Shown: positions 43,240 through 55,336 of the stretch, piece after piece
Layout: every line of letters begins with the position of its first letter
Numbering within the stretch: the stretch's first letter is position 1
NCBI GenBank assembly: GCA_949752735.1
Contig: OX457052.1
Location: 13,858,037 to 13,922,036 of the forward strand
Origin: Lumbricus terrestris
Lineage: Eukaryota; Annelida; Clitellata; Crassiclitellata; Lumbricidae
DNA length: 64,000 bases
Reading direction: 5' to 3'
Program-made: the position numbers and the translations under genes
Notes under the pieces: model-generated
Told to the model about the DNA's origin: nothing
Databases searched by the model: none
The model's input: only the letters and a program-made list of their open reading frames with translations

Positions 43240-45190
43240 AGCCTAGATATGTTGCTTTTGAATGGGTATTTAATTATACATTTTTGTAGCTCTTTTAGTG
43301 TGACTTCATGTTTTTGGGTATCACTTTTGAATGGGTATGTAATTATACATTTTGTAGCTCTTTTAGTTTGACTTCCTATTTTTGGGAATCACTTTTGAAT
43401 GGGTATTTAATTATACATTTGTAGCTCTTTTAGTTTGACTTCCTGCTTTTGGGTATCACTTTTGAATGGGTATGCAATTATACATTTGTAGCTCTTTTAG
43501 TTTGACTTCCTGCTTTTGGGTATCACTTTTGAATGGGTATGCAATTATACATTTGTAGCTCTTTTAGTGTGACTTCATGTTTTTGGGTATCACTTTTGAA
43601 TGGGTATGTAATTATACATTTTGTAGCTCTTTTAGTTTGACTTCCTGCTTTTTGGGTATCACTTTTGAATGGGTATTTTATTATACATTTTGTAGCTCTT
43701 TTAGTTTGACTTCCTGATTTTGGGTATCACTTTTGAATGGGTATGCAATTATACATTTGTAGCTCTTTTAGTTTGACTTTCTGCTTTTGGTTATCACTTT
43801 TGAATGGGTTTGCAATTATACATTTGTAGCTCTTTTAGTTTGACTTCCTGCTTTTGGGTATCACTTTTGAATGGGTATGCAATTATACATTTGTAGCTCT
43901 TTTAGTTTGACTTCCTGCTTTTGGGTATCACTTTTGAATGGGTATGCAATTATACATTTGTAGCTCTTTTAGTGTGACTTCATGTTTTTGGGTATCACTT
44001 TTGAATGGGTATGTAATTATACATTTTGTAGCTCTTTTAGTTTGACTTCCTGCTTTTTGGGTATCACTTTTGAATGGGTATGCAATTATACATTTGTAGC
44101 TCTTTTAGTTTGACTTCCTGCTTTTGGGTATCACTTTTGAATGGGTATGCAATTATACATTTGTAGCTCTTTTAGTTTGACTTTCTGCTTTTGGGTATCA
44201 CTTTTGAATGGGTATGCAATTATACATTTGTAGCTCTTTTAGTTTGACTTCCTGCTTTTTGGGTATCACTTTTGAATGGGTATGTAATTATACATTTGTA
44301 GCTCTTTTAGTTTGACTTCCTATTTTTGGGTATCACTTTTGAATGGGTATGCAATTATACATTTGTAGCTCTTTTAGTTTGACTTCCTGCTTTTTGGGTA
44401 TCACTTTTGAATGGGTATTTTATTATACATTTTGTAGCTCTTTTAGTTTGACTTCCTATTTTTGGGAATCACTTTTGAATGGGTATGTAGTTATACATTT
44501 GTAGCTCTTTTAGTTTGACTTCCTGCTTTTTGGGTATCACTTTTGAATGGGTATGTAGTTATACATTTGTAGCTCTTTTAGTTTGACTTCCTATTTTTGG
44601 GAATCACTTTTGAATGGGTATTTTATTATACATTTTGTAGCTCTTTTAGTTTGACTTCCTGCTTTTGGGTATCACTTTTGAATGGGTATGCAATTATACA
44701 TTTGTAGCTCTTTTAGTTTGACTTCCTGCTTTTGGGTATCACTTTTGAATGGGTATGCAATTATACATTTGTAGCTCTTTTAGTTTGACTTCCTGCTTTT
44801 GGGTATCACTTTTGAATGGGTATGCAATTATACATTTGTAGCTCTTTTAGTTTGACTTCCTGCTTTTTGGGTATCACTTTTGAATGGGTATGCAATTATA
44901 CATTTGTAGCTCTTTTAGTTTGACTTCCTGCTTTTTGGGTATCACTTTTGAATGGGTATTTTATTATACATTTTGTAGCTCTTTTAGTTTGACTTCCTAT
45001 TTTTGGGAATCACTTTTGAATGGGTATGTAGTTATACATTTGTAGCTCTTTTAGTTTGACTTCCTGCTTTTTGGGTATCACTTTTGAATGGGTATGTAGT
45101 TATACATTTGTAGCTCTTTTAGTTTGACTTCCTATTTTTGGGTATACATCACTTTTGAATGGGTATGTAATTATACATTTTGTAGCTCTT
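43240..45190. repeat. 67-bp satellite, about 29 copies
   Basis: The unit contains GAATGGGTATGCAATTATAC, GTAGCTCTTTTAGTTTGACT and TCCTGCTTTTGGGTATCAC. Variants (TATTTTATTATAC, TATGTAGTTATAC, CCTATTTTTGGGAATC, GTGACTTCATG) recur in blocks, which shows a higher-order pattern of about 540 bp near the right end. Confidence 0.97.
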
Positions 45191-45374
45191 TTTGTGGCTT
45201 CCTGTCTTAGGGTGTCACTCTTTGATTCGATATTTTTGTCGCTGTGCTGCTATGTCGCTCTTTCGTTATGGTGTCTTTCTTACGAAACACATCCCAAATG
45301 AACTGATAGGCTGTTTCTACTTTCTTTCCTCATGAGTTGATGCTGATTGTCTTGTGAATTTGTGATTTGTAATT

Positions 45375-45440
45375 GAGCATTTATAAAGCGACGCTCACTG
45401 ATTCAGTAGCGCTCCCAACCCAAGTTAGTGCTCCCGCCAA
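45375..45440 (-). repeat. SINE-1/LINE 3' end module
   Basis: Degenerate inverse of the GGGAGCGC...GCGC...TTATAAATG tail. Confidence 0.45.
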
Positions 45441-46450
45441 CAAATAGCATAGTCTTTGCCACTATTACCTTGAAACCATTGACCTGTGTTGTCACCGTAA
45501 CATGTTTATTTATCTTATTTTGGCCATTGTTCTGCTAACGTGTTATCTTTCATCTGCTGCATTTTTCAATGCATTGACTCAAATAAATAAACAGAATATT
45601 AAATAATAAATAAATTTAGGGTGACTACACTCATCCTGACGTTCTTTTCAACAACTACGTTTGTTCCAGCAGTTTATGACTGCGTCTGCTTTCCTCTGGC
45701 AATATCAACAAAAAGCCCTACACTGCCAAGACTTTTTACGGTCACTGTAATATGGGCTCGAGGACCATACGACTTAATGTTGATGAAACTCAGTCTGGCA
45801 GTGCCTGCAGCGATTGCGTGCTGTCCGTCCGAATAACATCTCATGAGTTGTCAGTGTAAACATAGGATGAGATATGTTTCACTCTCATCAAATTTAATTA
45901 AAGTTCCAATGCAGAACAGCAGCAGCATCAGCAGCCACCCTCATCCGCGAGAGGGAGACTTCGGAAGTCGGTTGCCTCTGCTTCCTTTTCCAATTCGATC
46001 GGACCGTGTTTCTTGATATTGGATCTCGGGGAGACATTATGGAAACGTGACTTCTCGATCGCGTCGTTATTGACAGGACGACGCAAAGCGGATCGAGCGC
46101 TTCCACCGTTTCTTCCCTTTTGTCCGGAAACATGTTATCCTGATTGGTGGAAAAAGGGGAAAAGCAGGCAGCGTCCGGGTTGTCTTTTTTCTTCTCTCAA
46201 ATGCTAGGCGATTCAGCCTCCTTTGAAAAGCCGCTACATAAATAATACTCAGATATATTCATAGTCGATCTCATGCTGAATGGGATCAGTTATTACTGTG
46301 GCCACGTACTCAGCGTACTGCCTTACGTTGGTTGATTTGCTTGATTTGAAGAACAGATTTTGCCCTTGTCTAACCTTTACACCCATCTGGAATGGGAGAA
46401 CAATACCCCTATTCTGGCTGACTTATATTAATTTTTGTTTTGAACCTAGT

Positions 46451-46453
<3 letters not shown>
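45441..46453. other. Apparently unique stretch
   Basis: Both strands are open around 45621-45836, and a CpG-containing stretch lies at about 45900-46180, but I find no domain or convincing splice-site pair. It could hold an unrecognised exon. Confidence 0.3.

Positions 46454-46498
<45 letters not shown>
46454..46498. repeat. (TA)n microsatellite
   Basis: Uninterrupted alternating TA. Further TA-rich clusters follow to about 46610. Confidence 0.95.
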
Positions 46499-46499
<1 letters not shown>

Positions 46500-46655
46500 A
46501 AATAAACAATCCCATAATGGACCTAATGTATATAAATATATATATATGTATTATGCATATAATAAATTATGTGTATATATATATGTTTGTGCATATGTAT
46601 ATATTTATGCATCATATTCTACAGCACAAATAAATTTAACGTCCATTTCTTGACC

Positions 46656-49137
46656 ACTTACATGTAATATCAGAATTCATGTTTAAATATTACAGTGTGT
46701 TCAAACAAAGTCTTCGGTGTGAACATAATGAATAAAGTGCACAGCGTCGCTCTCCATACGACATCGTATTACATTACATTACACTAATTTACCATTAAAG
46801 TTAATGGCATTGCACTACTTTGCGTATCACCCTGTGTCTCCCTATGGCGATACCTGTTATATTTCTCACCGCATTTAATCACCATCAGACAATTTCACAC
46901 AAAGCTCTCGGGACGATTAGACCCCCGTATGTATAGATTTATGTCTCAACATTAATATATTAGCATAGCACCTTCACTCGTTAGAAGATACAAGACGCCT
47001 ACTGCTACCATGTGGTTTCATCTTCTGGTTTGTTCATAGTTACAGCTGCTGGTCATTACGCTCTGTTGAGGTAAATAGAGCGTAAATGTCTATTTGTGGT
47101 TATGCACATGGATGGGTCTAGGGCTTTACCCCTGACCCATTTCCCCCTGCCATTACACCTCCCCCCCGCCATTACCCCCGACCATTCCCCCCCCTGTAGG
47201 ACATTACCTCTGCTAAACAGACGGGGGAGGGTAATGGCAAGCGGTAATGTCCTACGGGGGCGGGGGTAATGGTTGGGGGTAATGGCAGAGGGTAATGGCA
47301 GGGGGCAATGGGCCGGGGGTATAGTCCGGATACCCACATGGTTACAGACAGTTATAGAAAGAGAGTTTAGCAGTCTTGACTGTAATTAAAATGTGATTAA
47401 ATTATATATAGGATGTTGGACAAGTCTCTTTAATTCATATATATATATATATATATATATGCATATTAAGTATATATGTATGTATATATAATACTCTATT
47501 TTTTATGAATAGGATGACACACCTCATCTTGGTACATGGAAATTTAAGTGCCGTTGTAGTGAGGGGGAATTTTGTCAATTTATCAATTCCCAAAGGTGTT
47601 TAGAGGAGGCATAAGCCACGTCCAATGTAATGCTCTAGCAAGCTTTTCTTGAGCAATTATGGTAATTCTAGTCATTATGTTACCTGCATTTAATTCAATT
47701 TTGGTTGCCGGAAATAGCAGCAATTTTGCAGTTGTGACCATGTTGAGGGAAGTCTTGGACTTGCACGCCATGTACCTGTATAAGCTTAACTAGCCATGCA
47801 CTCAATCAGTCTGCTATTATTTAGGCTTCCCCAGTGATTCATTAACCCTGCCATGCTTCCATGGGTGCTAAGCCTTGTACAGAACAGACCTGGTTATGTA
47901 GGGTCGGTCATTAGGAGGCAGCATAGATGTAAAAACCGATGAAAATGAAATAAAAAACGGAAAACGTCGTTTTTTCTAAGCAAAATAAAATGCGTAAAAA
48001 AACGACAAAAAACCGAAATGGACAATTTCTTTGCCTTTGTTACACCTGAAACTTCATTTTAAGATTAAAAATCTTGCTTAGACTCTATGCAATTTGATCT
48101 TAATCTGCAAATAACAACTTTTTTTATTAGGCCAAAATTATTATTGGTATAAGTAACATTAATCTACCACATTTAATTTTTTCTTATAACTTTGGTTTAA
48201 TAAGAAATTAAGAAAAATTAAAGATATTGAAATCCTTTAAAATTTAATTGTAAACATAGGTCCACATCATGCTGCTCGACATAGCACAGTTAAAATCTAA
48301 TCAGAGGCAAATACCATAGATATGTACTAAATTATATATTGTAGCCTACATTTGCACTTAAAATTGTTCCTTATAAATATTAATTATAGGGCCAAGAATT
48401 TTATATCAAAATAACTCTTACAAATTTCATTTCTTGTAGGGACCTAGGCTACTACTTGTAGGCCCTATTTCTCAAATGATGACTTAAGCAATTACATAAT
48501 GACACTATATAATTAGCTGAATCCTTGAGAGTACGGTGAAAACGTATGGAATGTCATACAAAAATTAAATTGAGGAAAATAACAATAGACAGTAAATAAA
48601 TAAATAAAGTTACATAAAAAACGGGAAAAAGCTGCGAAAAAAACAAAACGAAAAAAGACATTTTTTGTGAGGGAATAAAAAACATGTGCATAACCACAAA
48701 TAGACATTTACGCTCTATTTACCTCAACAGAGCGTAATGACCAGCAGCTGTAACTATGAACAAACCAGAAGATGAAACCACATGGTAGCAGTAGGCGTCT
48801 TGTATCTTCTAACGAGTGAAGGTGCTATGCTAATATATTAATGTTGAGACATAAATCTATACATACGGGGGTCTAATCGTCCCGAGAGCTTTGTGTGAAA
48901 TTGTCTGATGGTGATTAAATGCGGTGAGAAATATAACAGGTATCGCCATAGGGAGACACAGGGTGATACGCAAAGTAGTGCAATGCCATTAACTTTAATG
49001 GTAAATTAGTGTAATGTAATGTAATACGATGTCGTATGGAGAGCGACGCTGTGCACTTTATTCATTATGTTCACACCGAAGACTTTGTTTGAACACACTG
49101 TAATATTTAAACATGAATTCTGATATTACATGTAAGT
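46656..49137. repeat. Giant palindrome: 455-bp inverted arms around a 1.57-kb spacer
   Basis: Left arm 46656-47110 begins ACTTACATGTAATATCAG; right arm 48683-49137 is its inverse complement. Read base by base I find no difference between the arms. The spacer holds a foldback element (47112-47338), TA repeats (47430-47490), a minus frame of 62 codons without motifs, and an A-rich repeat related to 13770-13935. No transposase and no clear target-site duplication at the outer ends. Confidence 0.9.
47112..47338. mobile_element. GGGGGTAATGG foldback miniature element
   Basis: Almost the whole segment folds on itself: CCCCTGCCATTAC, CCCCCGACCATT and GTAGGACATTACC on the left are mirrored by GGTAATGTCCTAC, GGGGTAATGGTTGGGGG and GTAATGGCAGGGGG on the right. 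An imperfect 8-bp repeat (ACATGGAT/ACATGGTT) flanks it. Confidence 0.65.
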
Positions 49138-49221
49138 TTTTTACAGCTGTGAGAGGCAGTCACTAGCATGCCAGGTAAGGACACTGGTTAAGACAATCAT
49201 GCTGATATTTTTATTTCTTGC

Positions 49222-49420
49222 ATTTGTTATAGCGCCCCTTCAAGCTCACTTCTCAGAGGCGCTCCCGACTACAGCGTGGACGCTGCATCGGAGTTTCACG
49301 CTGAAGCGCATGGGCAATTGCATGGTCCCTACGAGGTGGCTTGAGGTGAAATTCAGAAATGAACATCAAATTCGAACCTGGCTACATGTCACCGAACGCA
49401 CTGCTTCACCAATGCACCCA
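49222..49420 (-). repeat. SINE-1 copy (- orientation)
   Basis: Contains the inverse of the SINE-1 tail (AGCGCCCCTTCAAG...TCAGAGGCGCTCCCGACT), the GGAGTTTCACGCTGAAGCGC body and a B-box-like inverse ATTCGAACC, with a short insertion in the middle (about 49350-49368). Confidence 0.7.
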
Positions 49421-49884
49421 TGTACAATAATAATTATGATTTTTGTGTACTAGCATGGCTGGAAAACTTTCAGACATAAGCAATCAGAGATGTGAAGGAT
49501 GGCATTGCACCTGCTATATAGCTTATCAGATGGTTTTGTCCACTTGCATTTATGTCTGGTTATGGGGAAAGTGATTTTAATTTAGATACTAGAGAATTTC
49601 TTGCAGGCTGTGCTACCATTTGATGTTCGTCATCACATGGAGTTATGTGTATCTGTTAGCACTTGTATACCTCTCCAGCACAGAAACTTCGTTGTGATAG
49701 GTCCAACTTGCCTTTCATAGATTGCATATAGCATCTTGGGACTTGAACTTCTTGGTCTTTCTCTACCTCTACTCCGTAGGAGCTAGGAGCTTGAAATTCA
49801 TTTTCTCTGATCCCATTTTCTGTTATGAGAAAGAACACATTCAAGAACACCTATGATGAGTTTCCCTTGAAGTGCTATATAAAG
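49421..49884. other. Stretch without recognisable gene
   Basis: Ends in TTGAAGTGCTATATAAAGC, a LINE-like 3' terminus in front of the pentanucleotide repeat. Otherwise nothing recognised. Confidence 0.35.
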
Positions 49885-50146
49885 CTGTGATTGCATTACA
49901 TTACAAATGTTGCATTGCATTACATTACATTACATTGCATTGAATTACATTGCATTACATTACATTGCATTGCATTACATTACATTGACTTACATTACAT
50001 TACATTGCATTACATTGCATTGCATTACATTACATTGCATTACATTGCATTACATTACATTGCATTACATTACATTGCATTGCATCACATTACATTGCAT
50101 TGCATTGCGTTACATTGCATTACATTACATTACATTACATTCGACC
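49885..50146. repeat. (ATTAC)n/(ATTGC)n pentanucleotide repeat
   Basis: About 52 pentamers alternating CATTA and CATTG. It probably grew from a retroelement tail. Confidence 0.95.
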
Positions 50147-51344
50147 ATTATTTAAAGCTTTAAGTGTCTGCATTGAACTGGCAAACATATCATTGTGCAA
50201 ATCTTGTCATATGGGCTGTGATAGAGGTGGGCAATATAAGGTCTGTGGCCAGATCGGATCCATGGGTATCTTTGAGCCAGTCATTGACGTTTCTTTTGTA
50301 TCAGCAGTGTTGTACCTGGCACTTAGGAGCCTTTTATCTGTTTTATGTATCTTAATAAATTTTAAAAGATGCTTAAAATTAAAATGTGTTCTGCTTTTTT
50401 TATTGTAGGTATCATGATAATTCGGATTTTTTTCATCATAATAAATCATCCTCATTTACTTTGAATATTATTCTTCAGCATTTAGTTTAATATTGGCTCT
50501 TTTCTTAGGCAAATGAATTTGAAAAAAGCCAGCCTGTGATTGATATACGGTCCCTGAACCGCCAATAAAATCTAGGCTGACCGGTCCGGTCTGTTGAAAG
50601 AAGTTGCCCTTGGCTGTGACACCATTTATTTGTGCATAGATATATTGCAAAGAGAACTTCACGGTATGAAGACAGCCAACTGAGTTTGAATTCCGGTTTC
50701 TGTAATTTTCGGTTTGAACCTTCCGTAGTTTATACCACCCGAATATTTCATGAGACAACAATGACTTGGGGAACATAAACGTTGGGAGAGAGAGGTCAAA
50801 AGTGGAACGGATGGGGGGGAATCAAGTGTGGAGGAATAACTGTATGTGGAAGTATGTGTGCTAAAAGCCCAATATGGAAGACGATGAGTTTTATGCCAGT
50901 TGACATTCAGTGTCATTTTGGGTGCCATAGCACCAGACGACCCTCTCTTTGTGTTCCTCGGTACCATTGTGGCAAGGGCAACAATCAATTCCTCTTCCTT
51001 GCCACTGGACAAGTCTTTTGTGGCAACTGTGGTTTATTGAATTATTTATTCCAGCAGTGAGTCGGTCGGTCCTCAATTCGTCCCTATGTCAACTATTCAG
51101 ACAGTTCTTTTATATTAGAGTCGCTGAAATTCGAGTGTACGTTTTTCCCACTTGGCTGGAAAATAACTGTTCGATTGTCCACGGAGGCATTATGTGACCT
51201 CTTTATCTTCTCAAATGATTACAGTATGCAGCAGTTTCCATGGTGCCATGACAGTGCCTAGAGCGCAAGGCATTACATGGTGGCACGCATAGCGAGCTAT
51301 AATCATCACTACCCAGGAGGTCAATCCATGGTGGTTATACAGTT
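50147..51344. other. Apparently unique stretch
   Basis: Overlapping frames on both strands (for example 50659-51012 minus, 50782-51060 plus) lack recognisable domains and clear splice sites. Confidence 0.3.
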
Positions 51345-51930
51345 GAGGTTATTCCACTGAAGAAAGTACCATGAGTGTCTGTCCACTGGGGGAAAAGTAC
51401 CAAGAGTGTCAGTCGACTGATGAAAGTACCAAGTGTTGATACACTGGGGAAAGTACCCCGGGTGTCAGTCCACTGTGGAAAGTACCAAGATTGCCAGTCG
51501 ACTGAGGAAAGTATCAAGAGTGTCAATCCATTGGGAAAAATGCCAAGAGTGTCAGTACACTGGGGAAAGTACCAAAAGTGTCCGTCCACTGGGGAAGTAC
51601 CAAGAGTGTCAGTCCATGGAGGAAAGTATCAAGAATGTCAATCCATGGGGAAAGTACCAGAGTATCAGTGCACTGAGGAGAGTACCCAAGAGGTCAATAC
51701 ACTACGTAACATAACCAGAAGGTGAATACACTGAAGAAAGTACATAGAAAGTCAGTCAACTTAAGTATGATACTTAAATATTCAATCGACTTAGGAAAGT
51801 ACCTAAAGGTTTAATCTATTATGAAGACAGACATGCAAACTGTGAGAGGCATTGCATTGACTCAGTGGGTCAGTCCATTAAACAAGTACCTTGAAACTGC
51901 AGAAAGTCATTCGGGCTGATAAAGTACCTA
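51345..51930. repeat. Minisatellite, unit about 29 bp
   Basis: Units like GAAAGTACCAAGAGTGTCAG with TCCACTGGG, well ordered at 51360-51700 and degenerate to about 51930. Both strands are open in places only because of the repeat. Confidence 0.9.
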
Positions 51931-52384
51931 AAAGGTCAATTCACTTTATGAACATAAGGCTTGGAGCACTAAGGATTGTACTGACCGACATGCAGCATAT
52001 CGTCCATATTACAAGAACCACTTCATACATGTATGTATCATTCATTGACATTTATTGCTATATTAAGACGTGGAGCGCACATGAGCGGAAGATGGTACAG
52101 TAAAGATCATACTTACTTACTTACTCATCATGCAGGTTCAACGGTTTCTAGGACAAGGACACATGAATCTGATGGACATGTCGTGCAGTCCATGTAATTA
52201 TACGGTCGTCGACTCCTTATAATATGAGGCATAAGATAATGGAGCATTTATGAAGCGTGCAGGTCTCAAAAGCCACATGCCACCAGTCTTGAACTGATTG
52301 AGGATGCTGTATAGGAAGCATTTGACTATGACAAATAATTCAGTTTTATTATACTCGACCTACTTCCTGGGCATTCATGATTCA
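51931..52384. other. Stretch without recognisable gene
   Basis: Nothing recognised. Confidence 0.35.
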
Positions 52385-52442
52385 TTCATTCATTCGAGTA
52401 TTTATATAGCGCCTCTTCAAGGAAACTACTCAGAGACGCAAA
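52385..52442 (-). repeat. SINE-1/LINE 3' end module
   Basis: TATATAGCGCCTCTTCAAGG then ACTACTCAGAGACGC behind CATT repeats. Confidence 0.6.
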
Positions 52443-52609
52443 ATATTATGATGTCCTTAAACTAGTAGATGCAATTGATATTAAATGCTTGTAATAACGT
52501 GAACGCTATAATTGGTTATAGTACTAACGATAGTACTGGAATTAGTTACTTTTATCATGCAAGTAAGTAATTGGCCTTTATTGACATCTGACAATCTTAC
52601 ATGCATTGA

Positions 52610-53060
52610 ATTGTTCAATTCAATTCATTCAATTCAGTTTATTTTTTGAATCGTCCACAAACAGTTATGGCAGTGAATAATAATAATATTGAGCATTATT
52701 TTATTGTTATGAAGGGGAGACCCAGAAGGGATGGAAAATCCCACTAATAGAGTCACCTAATATATAATCATTGAAATACAAAACACACTAGCACATGACA
52801 GCCAGCTCATATAAATACATGCAGTAAATACATTGTTTAACAATACAATATTGATAAAAAAAAATAGATAAAAATAAAATAAGCTTATCTTCTTTTGTTT
52901 TTCCAACTGATACAATATGATTACATGAAACAATCTTAATTAACATCAATCTTAACTACTAACAGAACAGACAGACTGCAATACAAAACCAGTTACACAA
53001 TTTTAAAGGTGTTTACATGCATTTAAAATGAGCCATAACAGGTGCAGATTGTTAAGCCAC
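52610..53060 (-). repeat. Possible LINE 3' UTR
   Basis: The order of CAGAAGGGATGGAAAATCCC, ACTAATAGAGTCACC and an AATTCA tail resembles the 3' UTR layout of the LINE at 12008-12870 (CAGAAGGGACAAGTCCC, CTTAGTAGGGAGCC). The likeness is partial. Confidence 0.35.
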
Positions 53061-54119
53061 TCACTAACAACCAACTAAAATTATAATTATAGGTCAGCAT
53101 TGGAGAGTTTGTCGGTGTAATTGGTTTTTGTGTCCTTGCTATCCATAAAAACACCCAACTCAGTTAGAGGTGGACTCTATGTGTCTCTTCTTGTGTCTTG
53201 GTCCAATTAAATGAAGCTTTCATACTGATGGCATTTGCAAATAATTGTCTGCAATCTCTGCTGTGCAGGTCTTCCCAGTACAGTTGAATCGGTTTTGTAC
53301 GGAATGCTCCGTTGTACTTTTGTCTTTTTTGTCCTCTTTCCATTTCTCTGTAGGCGTTGCTATGTTGGGTTCAATACGCACTTATCAGTCTTCAATTCTT
53401 CAACAACTAGGCATCTTCTTTTGATCATGAAAACAGGTACATATTATGCTATACCAAAATTCGAAACGCTGGGTAAAAGCTCTGACTTGGCTAGGGTTGC
53501 ATAGAACTGTCCGGAATCCTGAGTATTCTGTATAGAGTTTATGTTGTAGAGTGCTGTCCTACCAGCATGCCCACATGGGGCCCATATAAAACCCTCATTA
53601 CCATACGAAACCCATCTAACACCCATGTAAATTCTGGCAAGGATTTGTCTGTTCTCTTCGCCTTGCTTTTTAGCTAAGTAGGTAAGATACTCTGGTTTGT
53701 GCAGCTTATGATTCTTTACGAATTCTTGTATGCTAAAGAAATCCGAATTAGATGATATTATATACTAATATCTGGCAGAGGTTGGAACCGGTTGGGTGCA
53801 TCTGGTCATTGGAAAAATTTGGAACTAGGTCTTATTATAATGCAAAAGATGTTTCACTCAGATTGACTTGTGACTTCAATACTGTTTTATGTTTTCCCTG
53901 TATGATACTGTATTCTTCCATGATTAGCCTGTGTCAGAAATTTTTCACTCGGCGCATGATCTGTTATATCGTCGGCCAATTTGATTTATTACAATGTCAT
54001 TGATGATTTTTTTGTGAAGAATGTTGGTGTAATTGAAGGCACATAAGCCAGCTGTGTTGTTGATGGATCTGTTTTATGCTTTTCAGCTACAATGACAATG
54101 TTAGGTTAGGCTAAGGTTT
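53061..54119. other. Apparently unique stretch upstream of the Ig exon
   Basis: Probable intron of the gene that owns the exon at 54539. No second exon identified. Confidence 0.35.
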
Positions 54120-54414
54120 GCTTGGTTGTAGTATGTGAATAAAAGACTGATTGATTGATTGACTGGATTGGTTGGTTGACTGATTGACAGATTGATTATT
54201 CATTGGTTGGTTGATTGATTTGTTGACTGATTGGCTGACTGACTAATTGATTGATATATTGATTGATTGACTGATTGATTGATGTATTGGTTGATTAATT
54301 GATTGTTTGATGTATTGGTTGATGTTTTGGTTGATTGATTCATCGATTTTTTAATTGATTGATTAATTGATTGACTGATTGATTGATTAATAGATTGATT
54401 AATTGATGTATTGG

Positions 54415-54447
<33 letters not shown>

Positions 54448-54515
54448 GTATTGGTTGATGATTGTTGATTGATTGATTGATTGACTGATTGATTGATCAA
54501 TTGATTGATCGAATG
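54120..54515. repeat. (GATT)n tetranucleotide repeat
   Basis: GATT units with GACT, GGTT and GTATT interruptions for about 400 bp. The array ends about 20 bp before the splice acceptor. Confidence 0.95.
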
Positions 54516-54538
54516 ATTGATCTCCATGTCTCTTTCAG

Positions 54539-54892
54539 TTAGTTCTGATCATCATCGTCTGCTACATCGTCGTTCCATACGCAAATCCGCAAACGTCGGC
54601 GGCAACCGGGTTCTCGAGTGTGACGTCAACTATCCCGGTGGCGAATACGTTCGGCACATCATCACCTGGCGGAAGCAGGGCCTCGAAGCGCCCATCTTCA
54701 TACTTTTCGACGGCTACCCACCGCGAATGGACGCCACCTACCACGGCAGGATACGACTTGTGGGGCAGGCGTCGATTGAGATAAATAACATTACGACGAC
54801 AGACGAGGGGTGGTATGAATGCACTGTTCTGTTTCTGGATAAGAATGATGATACGAACATCAACGGTACCTGGATACATCTGTCCGTTAACA
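54539..54892 (+). CDS. Internal exon encoding an Ig V-like domain, turtle/IGSF9-like
   Basis: 354-bp exon between a good acceptor (TCTCTTTCAG, ending 54538) and a good donor (GTAAGC at 54893). Both junctions are phase 1, the usual symmetry of extracellular Ig-domain exons. The peptide has the Ig core: Cys in VLECDV, Trp in ITWRKQG, and the second Cys in DEGWYEC (D-x-G-x-Y-x-C). The segments APIFILFDGYPPRMD, GRIRLVGQASI and NGTWIHLSVN closely resemble the first Ig domain of turtle/IGSF9 proteins (neuronal membrane adhesion molecules acting in dendrite and axon patterning), as I remember that family. NIT and NGT are possible N-glycosylation sites. The ATG at 54517 is intronic, and reading past the donor is not protein. 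Other exons were not found. Its CpG and GC content stands out from the surrounding AT-rich intron. Confidence 0.82.
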
Positions 54893-55099
54893 GTAAGCTG
54901 GTTTTTTGTGTATTGTTATTATCCGTTGTGGGGTTTCTCGAGTTTATTGGTTCCCATGTTTGTGTTGTAATCGACGTTGTATTAATTGTTTCATGAAAAT
55001 TGAGTCATTGATTTATGTATTGTATGCATATTATGTATGTATGAATGTATGTGTATAAGTTTGTGCATGTATAAAATATGTTGGTGTAATTATATGGGT

Positions 55100-55336
55100 A
55101 TAATAATAATAATAATAATAATAATAGTGATAATAATTTTAATATTAATAATATTAATAAAATTAATAGTATTACTAAAATTAATAATAATAAAATTAAT
55201 AATAATTGATAATAATAATTAATTATAATTGTTATTAAGAATGTTAAATAACAATAATAGTAATAATAATAATAGTAATAATAATAATAAATAATAATAA
55301 TAATAATAATAATAAATAATAATAATAATAATAATC
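55100..55336. repeat. (AAT)n/(ATA)n microsatellite
   Basis: AATAAT runs at 55101-55130 and 55250-55336, with an AT-rich degenerate middle. Confidence 0.95.
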
